From: Marsupella aquatica
Lineage: Eukaryota; Marchantiophyta
NCBI GenBank assembly: GCA_973895155.1
Contig: OZ316899.1
Location: 16,492,001-16,556,000 of the forward strand
Reading direction: 5' to 3'
DNA length: 64,000 nucleotides
Shown: positions 51,581 through 61,678 of the stretch, in pieces
Numbering within the stretch: position 1 is the stretch's first letter
How the letters are laid out: each line of letters opens with the position of its first letter
Notes under the pieces: model-generated
The model's database searches: none
What the model saw: the letters and a program-made list of their open reading frames with translations, nothing else
What the model was told of the DNA's origin: nothing
Program-made: the position numbers and the translations under genes

Positions 51581-54500
51581 CTAACTTGTGGGGGGTATGT
51601 CTCTATCTTCCACTACAACTACGTTGGGTCTCTCTTGGACTATGGACCGTGATCTGGGAATATACGGCATGACAATGGACCACTCGGGGTCATTGGGATA
51701 GGGTAGGTAAAAGCATTGCTCAAGGTGATGTGGGAAGGCAAAGGGATCTGAGGACCTCCAGTTGGAACTGATGACACTATTTGCGGATGTCTTCACACGA
51801 GTAAAACCGCATGCATCATCTTCACAAGTACGATTGTGGCCTACAAGATTCATCTTGAACCATTTGCACTTGAATACCACTTCCTCCAAAGTAGTATGTG
51901 CATGGTACTTCATTGTTAGGATCTCCTCAATCTTCCCATAATGGGCCACGGTGGAGCGAATGGGATTCATGTCTGACATGCTACTCTGGGAATCTTGGGT
52001 GAACCAACCCATCACCCCACAATCCTGTGTAGCTGCCCTCTTCTCATCAAGTCGTTCCACACGAAAATGTCTCCCCTTTGACCACATGGCAGTCCGAGTC
52101 GTGACTATAAGTAGTGGACCATGAACCAAGGTACGAAGTTTATCTGTCACGTTTGGGTAGTGTAATACACTCTCCCCGGTACCCACCAGGGCATCCACTT
52201 CTAACAACTTCTCCTTCATGTATAGGTGAAACTTGGGAAATAACCGTGGGCGTCGACTGTTTTGCTTCTCCTCCTCATAAAATGTTGTCCACTCCCCGAC
52301 AACCTCGGGTGAGTTATACAACATAAATGTTGTGAGCTGTAAATGCTCTGCTGAGCCTATGAGACGCTCTCCAGATGCCCCAGTGAGTCTATCATCCTCA
52401 TAGTCAACCTCTCGTGCCGCCTCATCTATCCATCCCCTAGGAGCACTAGGATCTAGTGTGGCAACTATGTTTGTACAGTAAAACATACTCTCTGCTCCAA
52501 GATGATGCTCCACAATGCTACCTTCCACCCTAGCGCGATTAAAGACATATGACTTCATCACCCCCATATAACGCTCTACCCAATACATCCATCGACAATG
52601 TACTGGGCCTGCAATTGCAACCTCGCGCACTAAATGTATGAGGAAATGAACCTGACCATCAAAGAATGAGGGAGGGAGTGCCTTCTCCAGCTTGCAGACA
52701 ACCTCTATTCCAAATATCTCCATAGCAGCAATGTCATCCTCCTGTACCTCCTTTTGACATACCCATCTTAAGAGCTTACCCAATGACCAAAGGGCATCAT
52801 GAAGTTCCTCACTACCCAATCCAATAATAGCAACTGGAAGAACATGTTCAAGCAACCGATGATAATCATGTGTCTTCAAGAAAGATGGCCATTTTGGAGA
52901 ATCCTCCCCCCCAAATGCCTTCCAAAGATTGGTACCATAACCTGTGGGAAACCTCATCAACCCAATACGTCTGCGAAACTCAATGTGCTCTGCCCTTGTC
53001 AAAACCCAAGGAGGATGGATGCTAGGGGGAGCACAGGGGGGTCCAAAGATGGCCAAAAACCCAAAAGACCATGCATCCCCATCTCCTCACAACTTTCTCT
53101 CCAATTGTTATTTTTCTCCCCATATAGATGGCGAATCAATGATTTCCCCACATTCCCCTCAATGTGCATAGGGTCTAACAAGTGATTAATGGGCATATCT
53201 GACCAATATGGCAATTGTGACAATGCAGACAAACGGGTCATGCCACATCTGAATAATGGTAATGGATCACTCGGATCCTGAACTCTCCCCCATACCTCTC
53301 TCCAATATGCTGGATCCTTCCGCTGAGGTTAAGGACGAATATCAGGTTGGCCCTCATCAGTATCATAAAGGAATGGATCACTCCTCCAAGGATGGTCTGG
53401 TGGAAGATATTTAGTATGACCAATGTAAACAATTTTTTGCAGAGTACTTGACTTGGGCCTGGCCACCCCCTCCAAATCGGGTCCACATGTAGAGCAAGCT
53501 CGATAGCCTGATGTTTGCAATCCAGAAATATATCCAAACCCTGCCCAGTGCATAGAAAACACATTCATAAAATAAGGTTCATCAAGGCAAAAATCTGCAT
53601 AATTGCAATTAAATACAAGGTTTAGGTACTAGAGGAAATAAGGGTTTACCATACCTGGTAAATCATGCATGGTCCACATAAGGATGGCCTTTAGAGTAAA
53701 TACGCAGGATAAACCTCATGTGTTGTGACGTCCATCATAACAATCCACTCCTCTCCACAGTTGTATCAACTCATCAATCAATGGCTGCAAGTACACATCA
53801 ATCTTTTTAACTTGCTTAGGACCCGGAATAATCATGGAGAGTAGTAGGTGACCTTTCTTCATGGCCATCCAAGGAGGGATGTTGTAGTTTGTCAACACTA
53901 CTGGCCACACCGAATATGGTTTGGCTTTTCCTGTCAATGGGCTGATACCGTCTGCTGCCAAGCCTAGTCGAACATGTCGTGTGTCAATTTTGAACTCTCC
54001 CCATCTATCCTCAACAAATCGATTGGCAGGAGAGTCAACCATCATCCGCATGGCACTAGAGGGTACAGCCATATCAGAACGATTTTGTGAGTGCCATACC
54101 ATCATCTCAGCCAACTCTGCACATCGGAATTGATGTCGCAATCGAGGGATAAGAGGAAAGTACCTCATAACCTTTTGCGGTACCTTCCCCGTCAACATGT
54201 CATCACGGTACCGTGGCTTCTGACATTTAGGACATGTAGTGGCATTTTCATGCTCACCCCTAAAAAGAATGCAATCATCCATACATGCATGTATCACCTC
54301 ATACTTCAGGCCAATGGACCTCAACACCTGTTTAGCCTCTTTCCAAGAGGCTGGCAATGCATTGCCTACTGGCAAAATACGATCATGCAAGGTACGGAAA
54401 ACATCATCCAAAAGTAGATTGCTTGCCCCATGTCTTTGCTGCAAGTTGAGCAACAACATTATTGATGAGAGCCGAGATAACCTACTCCCCTCGAATATGC

Positions 54501-54774
54501 GAGTACGGGCATGACGTTGCGCCTCCTCCCATTGCTTGTCTTGGGACCCCCTAGAAGGATGTGGATGACTAGTCCTTTCATGGGTTGAACCAATGTCCTC
54601 CAAACCAATGTCATCGTGATCATCATAGAATTGGTCCATGAGCTCATCCATGGCCCTCTCCTCATCAAGATGGTCTTGGATAGGATCATCACCATCATGT
54701 CGTACCCCATCCTCTTGCCTTTGCGGTTCATGCCCACGGTTGGCCACCATGGCCTCAACAAGGTGTTGTCGCAT
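51581..54774 (-). pseudogene. tnp2: TNP2-type CACTA transposase, broken
   Basis: The N-terminal exon (54774 to 53716, then on to about 53656) contains CPKCQKPRY, PQKVMRYFPLIPRL, HVRLGLAADGISPL, VVLTNYNIPPWM and PGPKQVKKIDVYLQPLIDEL, all in TNP2 order. A likely intron of about 110 bp (53655 to 53542, GT...AG) follows at the LWTMHDLPG point. The next exon shows GYRACSTC, PPDHPWR and PINHLLDPMHIEGNV. The last frame (51581-53056, 491 codons) carries the DUF4218-like PPSFFDGQVHFLIHLV...RWMYWVERYM and a DUF4216-like VVFKCKWF...GFTRV block. Breaks: in-frame stops near 53716 and 53329, and a frameshift near 53060 in a T-run. Otherwise the gene is full length, so the loss is recent or partly sequence error. 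Confidence 0.9.
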
Positions 54775-54941
54775 AGCTCGTCATATTACCCCAATATCAG
54801 GCGTTACATATTGATTCTATCATACAACATCAATTAATTAATCTCATCAACACATGCACTGCTGAACAACATCATTCTCATGTAAACATGTAAAATAAAC
54901 TGACATATATATATATGCATGTATGTAAGTCCAAGAAACTA

Positions 54942-55898
54942 TCATGGACGACAACGCAAGGACAATTTTGGTGCATCCCACTCATACTCACACAATAACT
55001 CCTCACCAGCTCTAATGGTCCTAACAGCTACTGTCATGATATGGTCGTCCATATGTTTCACAAAATATGGATGTCTAGGTGGACCAAACATTTGAATCCA
55101 CTCTACATTAGCCTCCAAACCTCTATCTCTACCTGTGGTACTATTGATGTACCCTGCTAAATTACCGTTCCGAATAGGGTCACCATCAATCATCCGGCAA
55201 TGCCACGGCCTAGTGAAGACCTCATCTGGGTCTGAGTCTATCCTCAATGCATACACCCCCCAACTTGGGTGTTGACGCAACAAAATATTCCAACTCTTGG
55301 AGTTATATACAGCCCCAATGTAAGGAAAGAGGTGCTCTCCATCATAACCACGTCTCCATGGCTTTGGAGGGACCACAATATCCTCCAAAGCAAAAAGACC
55401 ATATCCTATATCAGGACCAATAGAGGATGCCTTCACTATCCAAGGGCGACCCCATATCTGAACTGGTTCATCTGTAGGAATAAAATCTGGAAATTTGAAG
55501 AGACTTGGAGAAAAGTCCTTCAAAACTTTGGCAGCCCTACCAGTGAGATAGGATAGTCCAAACCTACCTTCAACGCAAATATAATCTACGTTACCGGCTG
55601 GTCGATCACTAGTACCTAACACCTCCTCTCGTCTGTCTACCTGGTCCAGTGGTCCATACTGCCGTCTACGTCTACCAGATCGTGGTCGTGTACGTAGGAC
55701 CCTAGTAGTCACAACCTCAGGCCAAGAGACCGGTTCCCCCTCTACATGCTCATGTATGGGCACGGGAGTGGGGATAGGAGCAGGTGGGCTAAGAGGCATC
55801 TGGGCAGGAGGAACTGCAAGCAACTCCCTGGCCCTTGCTAGAAACCCTTCCAACCACACAGCTTCAGGAACCAAAGGAGGTGGGGGCCTACGAGGCAC
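54942..55898 (-). CDS. SET-domain protein carried by the CACTA element
   Basis: A 318-codon frame without breaks. Residues 1-85 are Pro-rich then basic (PRSGRRRRQ). Residues about 155-307 have SET-domain order: GYGLFA (165-170), YIGAVY (193-198), NLAGYINS (246-253) in place of the usual RFINHSC, ANVEW (263-267) and AVRTIRAGEELLCEYEW (291-307), ending the domain in the place of the DYG/Y motif. SET domains transfer methyl groups to lysines, often on histones; activity is not assured here because the NHS motif is NST. There is no Cys-rich pre- or post-SET part. The frame starts with GTG right after AAATAG, a splice acceptor, so it is a downstream exon; a likely donor (CCAG/GTACAG) lies near 56036. 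It lies 168 bp upstream of the TNP2 start, on the same strand, inside the element. Confidence 0.75.
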   Translation of the reverse strand: MPRRPPPPLVPEAVWLEGFLARARELLAVPPAQMPLSPPAPIPTPVPIHEHVEGEPVSWPEVVTTRVLRTRPRSGRRRRQYGPLDQVDRREEVLGTSDRPAGNVDYICVEGRFGLSYLTGRAAKVLKDFSPSLFKFPDFIPTDEPVQIWGRPWIVKASSIGPDIGYGLFALEDIVVPPKPWRRGYDGEHLFPYIGAVYNSKSWNILLRQHPSWGVYALRIDSDPDEVFTRPWHCRMIDGDPIRNGNLAGYINSTTGRDRGLEANVEWIQMFGPPRHPYFVKHMDDHIMTVAVRTIRAGEELLCEYEWDAPKLSLRCRP

Positions 55899-56035
55899 CT
55901 ATTTCAACACACGTACAATGGTTTTACACAAATCAATAAATTAAGTAGTGCCAGGATGTAAATGCAAGATAATTAAGCAATACCCTAAATTGGAATGCAT
56001 ACATGGAATGAATAGGGGACATAAACATATCTGTA

Positions 56036-56266
56036 CCTGGCTAGGCAAATACCCTGGCATATCACCCTCGTGGCGGCCATAGTTCTCGATGTGCTCACAA
56101 GTCTCCCACGCATGTCGAACCACAAGTCCCTTACATCTCACACACCAGCAAGGTAGGGTCCTAGTGGAGCACGAGGACGATCTGGAGGAGGGGGTGGAGG
56201 AACCTCCCCCTCAGACGAGCTTGTGTCCGAGTCTGAATCTGACGTGGAACTATCAAAAGTAGACAT
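56036..56266 (-). CDS. Upstream exon(s) of the SET gene, possible transposase-associated motif
   Basis: From ATG at 56266 the minus strand reads an acidic Ser/Asp stretch (STSDSDSDTSSSEGE) and a Pro-rich part. In a second frame to 56036 it reads CWCVRCKG...HAWETCEHIENYG, which resembles the C-x-C-x2-C-K ... H pattern of the transposase-associated domain found at the start of many CACTA transposases. A one-base frame change near 56150-56160, or an extra splice, separates the two. The second frame joins the SET frame through the proposed intron 55899-56035. Confidence 0.45.
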
Positions 56267-56588
56267 CTGCATGCATGAAGTACACTCTGAATTCATGTAA
56301 GCTGCATAAAAGAAGACAAGTGTTGGAGTATCAAAATAGAATTAATTAATGCATGAGATACAAAAGTCCTGTTGTACCTCAATGATACCCGCGCTTTGCC
56401 AGCCTACTGTGTCGTATTTTCTACACACAAGGTGTGGGACATCCAAGATCTCTGCATATATGGGTGAGCATTTTGCTAATGAGCATACATAATCTGTAAG
56501 TGCGAAAGAGTGTAGGAAGAACACACCACATATAAAAAAATTCCAACATACAAATTAAGTGTAAATGATGCGGCTCGTGAAGCGGGGA

Positions 56589-57231
56589 CATCATACCTCC
56601 TGGATGCGCGGTCTCACACTATGCATAGTGCATTGTCCAAAACAAAACCTATCTACCCCCTCACAAACATTGAACCACCCCTCCAAACGCAAGGTACTGT
56701 GCATCAAATCCACACAACCATTAGCCTAGCTAATATATGGAGGTTGAACCTTATCCTAAGAAAAGGTGTAACCTTATCCTAGTAAAACCCCATAACCCTA
56801 AGCCCATAAACCCCTCCAAAGAAATGATCCAAATAGCTTTCACCAAGAAATGGTTCGTACAAAAACTTCTTGTAGTATTTTGTCTATCATATATCATAGT
56901 ATTGAGTTCCCATCACCACAACCATCCCTAAACTTGCAAGGAACTTGCAAGAGGACATCATACCTCTTGGATGCACAGTTTCATGCATAGTGCATTGTCC
57001 AAAATCGAAACTTCCCTACCCCCTCAAAAAAAGTTAACCACCCCTCCTAAAGCAAGGTACTACACATCAAATCCAAACACAAAGATTAGCCTAATGAAGG
57101 GGTTTAATATTATCCTAACAAAAGGTATAATGTTATACTAATAAAACCTCGACGTACACCCATAATCCCCTATAAAGAAATGAAACAAAAGGCTTTCACC
57201 CGAAAATGGTTCATACAAAAAACTTCTTGTA
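56589..57231. repeat. 367-bp tandem duplication in the CACTA middle
   Basis: Unit 1 is 56589-56955 (starts CATCATACCTCCTGG); unit 2 starts at 56956 and is split at 57231 by the copia element, continuing at 60952 to about 61020. The two units are clearly related but diverged (roughly 80%), so the duplication is old. No coding potential is seen. An ACTTGCAAGAGG fragment recurs near 61150. Confidence 0.75.
57227..57231. repeat. Target-site duplication TTGTA (left)
   Basis: Identical to 60947-60951. The undisturbed site in repeat unit 1 (near 56870) reads TTCTTGTAGTATTTT, with TTGTA once. Confidence 0.95.
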
Positions 57232-57380
57232 TGTTGTAGCTCATCAACAACTAACTCCTTTATTCATTCCTCTTCCAATACATATAGTCCCTTAGGCAGG
57301 TAGGGTAGTTAGGCGGTTAGTCTTAACCAACTGTGGTAGGTCTAACCTTAGTTAGGCTAGAGTTAACTCGGGTTACAACA
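57232..57380 (-). repeat. 3' LTR of the copia element (149 bp)
   Basis: TGTTGTAGC...GGTTACAACA, identical over its whole length to 60798-60946. Very short, as in several small-LTR copia families. Confidence 0.95.
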
Positions 57381-57390
57381 CTCCCCCTTG
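57381..57390 (-). other. Polypurine tract of the copia element
   Basis: Minus strand CAAGGGGGAG directly against the 3' LTR. Confidence 0.8.
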
Positions 57391-57918
57391 GGTGTAACAT
57401 GGTCTTGGGAAGGAATGTTGCACCCACATTTAGTTTACTCTAGGTGGTGGGAATGTAACCTCATTAAAACCCCCCCTCCTTTCTTGTGGGGGGAAAGAGT
57501 GTTACCATTCCTTCTTAAAAATGTAATTCGTAAGTGTAATTGTGTTGTGTTAGTGGTAAATTACTTGTAAAGTCTAGTGTAGGTAATAGGAATGAAGTGT
57601 AAACGCCCTAATGTATTTGCGGATTGTGTGGTCGATTGTTTCGTTTGTGAGTAGGGAGCTCTTCGGTTCGAGTGGGGGAAGATTCGCTTTCGATTGCTTC
57701 ACGTTGTAAGTGGATTCGGAGATGGAGGTCGGGCGAATCTCCCCCTGAAGGTTGCCAGTTGAGCTTCTCACTGTCGATGGTCGAATCGATGTTGGTTCTT
57801 GTTTCTCCCAGGTTCGTTGTTGCGGCTCCTCCATGTTCTAAGTGCTTCACCGAGTGATTCTTTGTGACCTGGCGTACCTGTGATGTCGTGTCTGCATTCC
57901 GATCATTGTGTCTCGAGT

Positions 57919-60297
57919 TTATTGATTCGATCCGGTCTGCAGTTGAGATAGGCTTCGCATCCCTATCGAGTGTGTATGCTGGTTGTGTAGATTCGGTGGG
58001 AGTGCTTTCGTAAACATGTCTGCAGAGTTGGATTCGCTAGAGATCCACTGAACTGCGATGCTTTTGTTCTGCTGCTCGTGAGTAAAGAAAAACTTAGGTG
58101 CAATGTGTTTCGTTCTGTCTCCCTTGATGAACCCTGCTTGGATTTGATCGACACACGGTCTATTGTCTTCATAGAGTTGTGTGGGTGTGGTCAATCTCGG
58201 TATGCCTGTGTTTTCGTGTATGTGGTTGATCACATTGCGTAGCCATATGCATTCCCGGCTCGCCTCGTATAATGCGATTATTTCGGAGTGGTTTGACGAG
58301 GTTGTGGTCAATGTTTGCTTGTTGCTCCTCCATGAGATGGCCGTATTGCCCATCAGGAACACATACCCTGTCTGTGATTTCGCATCTGCGGGGTCCGACA
58401 GGTATCCTGCATCCGCGTACCCGGTAAGTAAGTAAGTATCATGCTTGGGGTAGAATAAGCCGAGGTCTGTCGTGCCTCTTAAGTATCTGAAGATTCTTTT
58501 AATGCCGTTCCAGTGTCTTATGGTTGGCGTTGCGCTATGGCGTGCCAGTAGGTTCACTGAGAATGCCAGATCGGGTCTTGTCTGGTTAGCGAGGAACATC
58601 AGGACCCCTATTGCAGATAGGTATGGTTTGTCTGAGCCAAGTAGTGGCTCGTTCTCGTTCCTCTTCCGGAAAATGTCCTTGTCCATATCCAATGAGCGAA
58701 TGTCCATTGGGGATTTGACTGGTTTGGACTGATGCATATTGAATTGCTTCAGTATTTTTCTTGTATAAGTAGATTGGTGCAGTAGGATTCCATTTGGCAG
58801 ATGTTCGAATTGTAGGCCGAGGCAGAAAGTAGTCTGTCCCAAGTCTCGCACCTCAAATGCCTTTTTCAGTAATTGGATAGTTTCCAGCATGATTCGGCTG
58901 GTCCCGAATAAGTTCAGGTCATCCACATATATTGCAATGATTATAACTTCACGTCCTTCCTGCTTGAGGAATATGCAAGGTGTGATATCTGAATTTTTAA
59001 ATCCCATGGTTAACATTTCAGATTTAAATCTCTTATACCAAGTTAGGCCGCTCTGTTTCAGGCCATACATGGAGCGAAGGACTTGCACTGCAAAACGAGT
59101 TTGCTTGGTGAGCATTTGCTTTGAAGAAGCTTTTAGTGCAATTGATTTGGCTATTGTATGTAGTACTGCCTCATTGGTGTGATCGAATTTGCTTTTCTCA
59201 GTGTGATCTAGTCTCATGGGTGTCTGCTCCCCCTGGCAGTGGTGTTCCACACGTTGTATCAACTCGGGTGGTGCTTCCATGTGTATAACTGTGTCCAGGT
59301 GCCCATATAAGTATGCCGTCACTATGTCCAGTTGGTGCATGGATAAGTTGTGGTACTGTGAAAAGGTGATTAGGTAGCGGTAAGTGATGGCGTCCATCAC
59401 TGGGGAGTACTGTACGTCTATGCCTGTAGCAGTGCAAAAGTCTTCAAAGGTTTTGGAGGTAAATTCCCCTGCATTGTCCACTCTGATTGTCTGGATCTGG
59501 TTATCCGGGAATTGTGCTCTTAGTTTCAAGATGTGAGCCAGTAAGCGAGGGAAAACTAGATTTCTTGTGGATAGGAGTGAGATTTGGGACCATTTAGTTG
59601 AGGCATCTATTACTGCTAGGTAAAAGCGGAATGGGCCACTAGGGGGGTCGATCGGTCCACATACATCTGCGTGGATCCGTTCCAGAAAGTTGGGGATTCT
59701 GGTTCCAGGTGAGGGCCTTATTATCAGTTTACCTTGTGAACAGGCAAGGCATGGTCCGAGCATAGATGTGGGGTGTACTGTAGGCGGTATGCCCTTGGTC
59801 TGTTTAACGATTCTCTGGAACATGTTAAGGCCCGGGTGCCCAAGTCTCCTGTGCCAGATCTCTGTGATGGGGTTTTGTGGCTTTTGATTCTCTGGCTCGG
59901 TATGGAAGCTGTGTATGTTGGTAGTATAAAAGCCGGGGTGATGGGCTTTTAGTGTTTCCAGGATCCCATTGTTCTGTGGAGTCTTGGATGTGATATGTAG
60001 GACTTCGAGTTTGTTGGAAGTCCCAGTTTGGATATGCAGATCATTGGCTCTTATGTCTCCAAAACTTAGGAGGTTCCTGGTGGCTTTGGGTGCGTATATG
60101 GCAGAGTGTATCTTTATCACTGTGCCTTGTGGTAATGTGACGGTTGCAGGTCCGTAGCCCTCCTCTAACTGATGTTGGCCCATTATGGTGGTGACCTTTC
60201 GCTGTGATGGGGTTATGTGGGTAAAGTATTCCTTATTTTTCAGAATTGAATGTGAGGTCCCACTATCGACTATACATGAGTGAGGATTGTAGGTCAT
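57919..60297 (-). CDS. pol: Copia pol polyprotein with internal deletion (792 aa)
   Basis: Aspartic protease CIVDSGTSHSIL near residue 10, the integrase zinc finger (HRRLGHPG...CLACSQGK) near 150-190, and the integrase core with the first two Asp regions (HADVCGPI, VDNAGEF) to about residue 300. There the frame passes at QYSPVMD directly into reverse transcriptase. The integrase Glu region, the integrase C-terminus and the start of RT are missing. RT (MHQLDIVTAYLYG, YGLKQSG, catalytic YVDD) and RNase H (DAGYLSD, NHSEIIALYEA, EDNRPCVDQ, TKHIAPKFF) are complete to the end. No stop interrupts it. The joined sequence falls in a YS-P-V-like word present in both halves of related elements, suggesting a microhomology deletion. 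The start Met is simply the first in frame; there is no gag upstream. Confidence 0.9.
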   Translation of the reverse strand: MTYNPHSCIVDSGTSHSILKNKEYFTHITPSQRKVTTIMGQHQLEEGYGPATVTLPQGTVIKIHSAIYAPKATRNLLSFGDIRANDLHIQTGTSNKLEVLHITSKTPQNNGILETLKAHHPGFYTTNIHSFHTEPENQKPQNPITEIWHRRLGHPGLNMFQRIVKQTKGIPPTVHPTSMLGPCLACSQGKLIIRPSPGTRIPNFLERIHADVCGPIDPPSGPFRFYLAVIDASTKWSQISLLSTRNLVFPRLLAHILKLRAQFPDNQIQTIRVDNAGEFTSKTFEDFCTATGIDVQYSPVMDAITYRYLITFSQYHNLSMHQLDIVTAYLYGHLDTVIHMEAPPELIQRVEHHCQGEQTPMRLDHTEKSKFDHTNEAVLHTIAKSIALKASSKQMLTKQTRFAVQVLRSMYGLKQSGLTWYKRFKSEMLTMGFKNSDITPCIFLKQEGREVIIIAIYVDDLNLFGTSRIMLETIQLLKKAFEVRDLGQTTFCLGLQFEHLPNGILLHQSTYTRKILKQFNMHQSKPVKSPMDIRSLDMDKDIFRKRNENEPLLGSDKPYLSAIGVLMFLANQTRPDLAFSVNLLARHSATPTIRHWNGIKRIFRYLRGTTDLGLFYPKHDTYLLTGYADAGYLSDPADAKSQTGYVFLMGNTAISWRSNKQTLTTTSSNHSEIIALYEASRECIWLRNVINHIHENTGIPRLTTPTQLYEDNRPCVDQIQAGFIKGDRTKHIAPKFFFTHEQQNKSIAVQWISSESNSADMFTKALPPNLHNQHTHSIGMRSLSQLQTGSNQ

Positions 60298-60776
60298 CCC
60301 ATAGTAGCCGGGGATTGAATTCGTTCATGTATTGTTTCTTCAATGGCTCGCATAGATGGTGCCGAATTAGTATTAAGGCCTTCGCCTTTTGTGGGAGAGT
60401 AGTTCCCGCATCTGTAATGATCGTGTCTATTTCAGAGGTTGAAATAGGAGTTTCTCGATGGAGTTAGTGGGTACAGCCATCTTCTATCAATTGGTCAATT
60501 GATCCTGTGATAATAACAATATATCCGTTCGCACTTGACTGAGTGATGATGTGGGGCTATGTCCCTTCTTGAGTCGTTGTCTCTCAAGTTGAATTCCTGG
60601 GTCTGCCTCCGCTTCTTCTATTGTCAGCCCCCTCAAATCCCAATCCGTGGAATCGTGGTCAAATTATACCACTCCCGATCGATCTGCTGCCCGAAAAATT
60701 AGTTTCTATGGTGCTGAATCAATCGCCTTGGCATGAATGTCCCTCTGAAGCTTGTTTGAAAAAAAAAGTTCTCGTT
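60298..60776 (-). other. Copia leader with gag remnants
   Basis: Between pol and the primer site. No zinc knuckle or gag core could be read; there are several stops in all minus frames. Most of gag has been deleted. Confidence 0.55.
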
Positions 60777-60797
60777 GCAGACATCGTGCTGATAACG
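60777..60797 (-). other. Putative primer-binding site of the copia element
   Basis: Minus strand after the 5' LTR reads CGTTATCAGCACGATG. This is not the full TGGTATCAGAGC tRNA-Met 3' end, but a TTATCAG core remains; short-LTR copia elements may use an internal tRNA fragment. Position is right, identity uncertain. Confidence 0.45.
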
Positions 60798-60946
60798 TGT
60801 TGTAGCTCATCAACAACTAACTCCTTTATTCATTCCTCTTCCAATACATATAGTCCCTTAGGCAGGTAGGGTAGTTAGGCGGTTAGTCTTAACCAACTGT
60901 GGTAGGTCTAACCTTAGTTAGGCTAGAGTTAACTCGGGTTACAACA
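60798..60946 (-). repeat. 5' LTR of the copia element (149 bp)
   Basis: Identical to the 3' LTR. No obvious TATA box could be chosen within 149 bp. Confidence 0.95.
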
Positions 60947-60951
60947 TTGTA
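60947..60951. repeat. Target-site duplication TTGTA (right)
   Basis: Matches 57227-57231 exactly. After it, the second unit of the 367-bp duplication resumes. Confidence 0.95.
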
Positions 60952-61640
60952 GTATTTTCTTGATCCTATATTACATATCATAGTATTGAGTTCCCATCAC
61001 CACAACATAACCACCCCTAAAACACCAAGACTCTATACACAATTGCATCATTAATTAGAGCCCAATATATTAAGCATGCAAGACCATAGCTTATCAAAAA
61101 AATTACATAGTCCGGTACAAACCCCAAAATTTGTTCTCCGCAACAAAGAAACTTGCAAGAGGTCCCTCTACATGCATGACACGTTCACTGTCCCGTTCAC
61201 ATATGTAGAGCCCTACAAAACGCGGATTCAAATATGAAAGCAAATAATAACTCCAACCATGTGCCCTTACCCCATACAAAACCTAAATATCCTAAATTAT
61301 ACTCTAAACCCTCCAATCCCATACCCAACCCAAATTCAAAACATTATATTGGACTCCCTTTGGGAAAGCCAAGAGGTATCCGATATAACTTCATGAGGGG
61401 TCCGATGCAATAGGAAACGGGCCACACTTGGTAAATACACGACCACAAGAAAAGGACGAGGGGTCCAAAGCAGATAGTTTCGGAAAGTCCGATTGCGTGT
61501 CCGATACCTTTGGTTTCGCAAAGTCCGAAACAGAAAGAATCGGAAGCAGCAGGTTTTGTTTTGGAAAAAAGAACCGATGCAGGTGCGAAGACCCGCGCGT
61601 CGGGCCCCGTTTCGCACTTGGTGTTTTTCAAAAATTTTGA
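60952..61640. other. CACTA interior before the second gene, with motif cluster
   Basis: Remainder of the tandem duplication, AT-rich sequence, then at 61370-61560 a cluster of CCGATA/CCGATGC words, the same motif as in the subterminal arrays, directly upstream of the second gene. Likely a promoter region under control of the element's own DNA-binding protein. Confidence 0.5.
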
Positions 61641-61678
61641 AGTTGGATCAAGGAGGAGAGCTTGAAGGAGGAGGAGAG

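Larger units (their letters stand above)
57232..60946 (-). mobile_element. Young non-autonomous Ty1/copia element (3.7 kb)
   Basis: Two identical 149-bp LTRs (57232-57380 and 60798-60946), a perfect TTGTA duplication, and a 792-codon pol frame on the minus strand. Gag is missing and the integrase is fused to RT by a deletion, so it cannot make all its proteins, yet the LTR identity shows a recent jump. It must have been moved by proteins supplied in trans. Confidence 0.95.

Noticed and set aside
53238-53564. A 108-codon minus frame overlapping TNP2.
   Set aside because: Out of phase with the TNP2 motifs; the frame at 53329-53541 carries the conserved residues.
54905-54930. AT dinucleotide run as a functional promoter of TNP2.
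   Set aside because: Simple microsatellite downstream of the SET stop; position could fit, but there is no further support.
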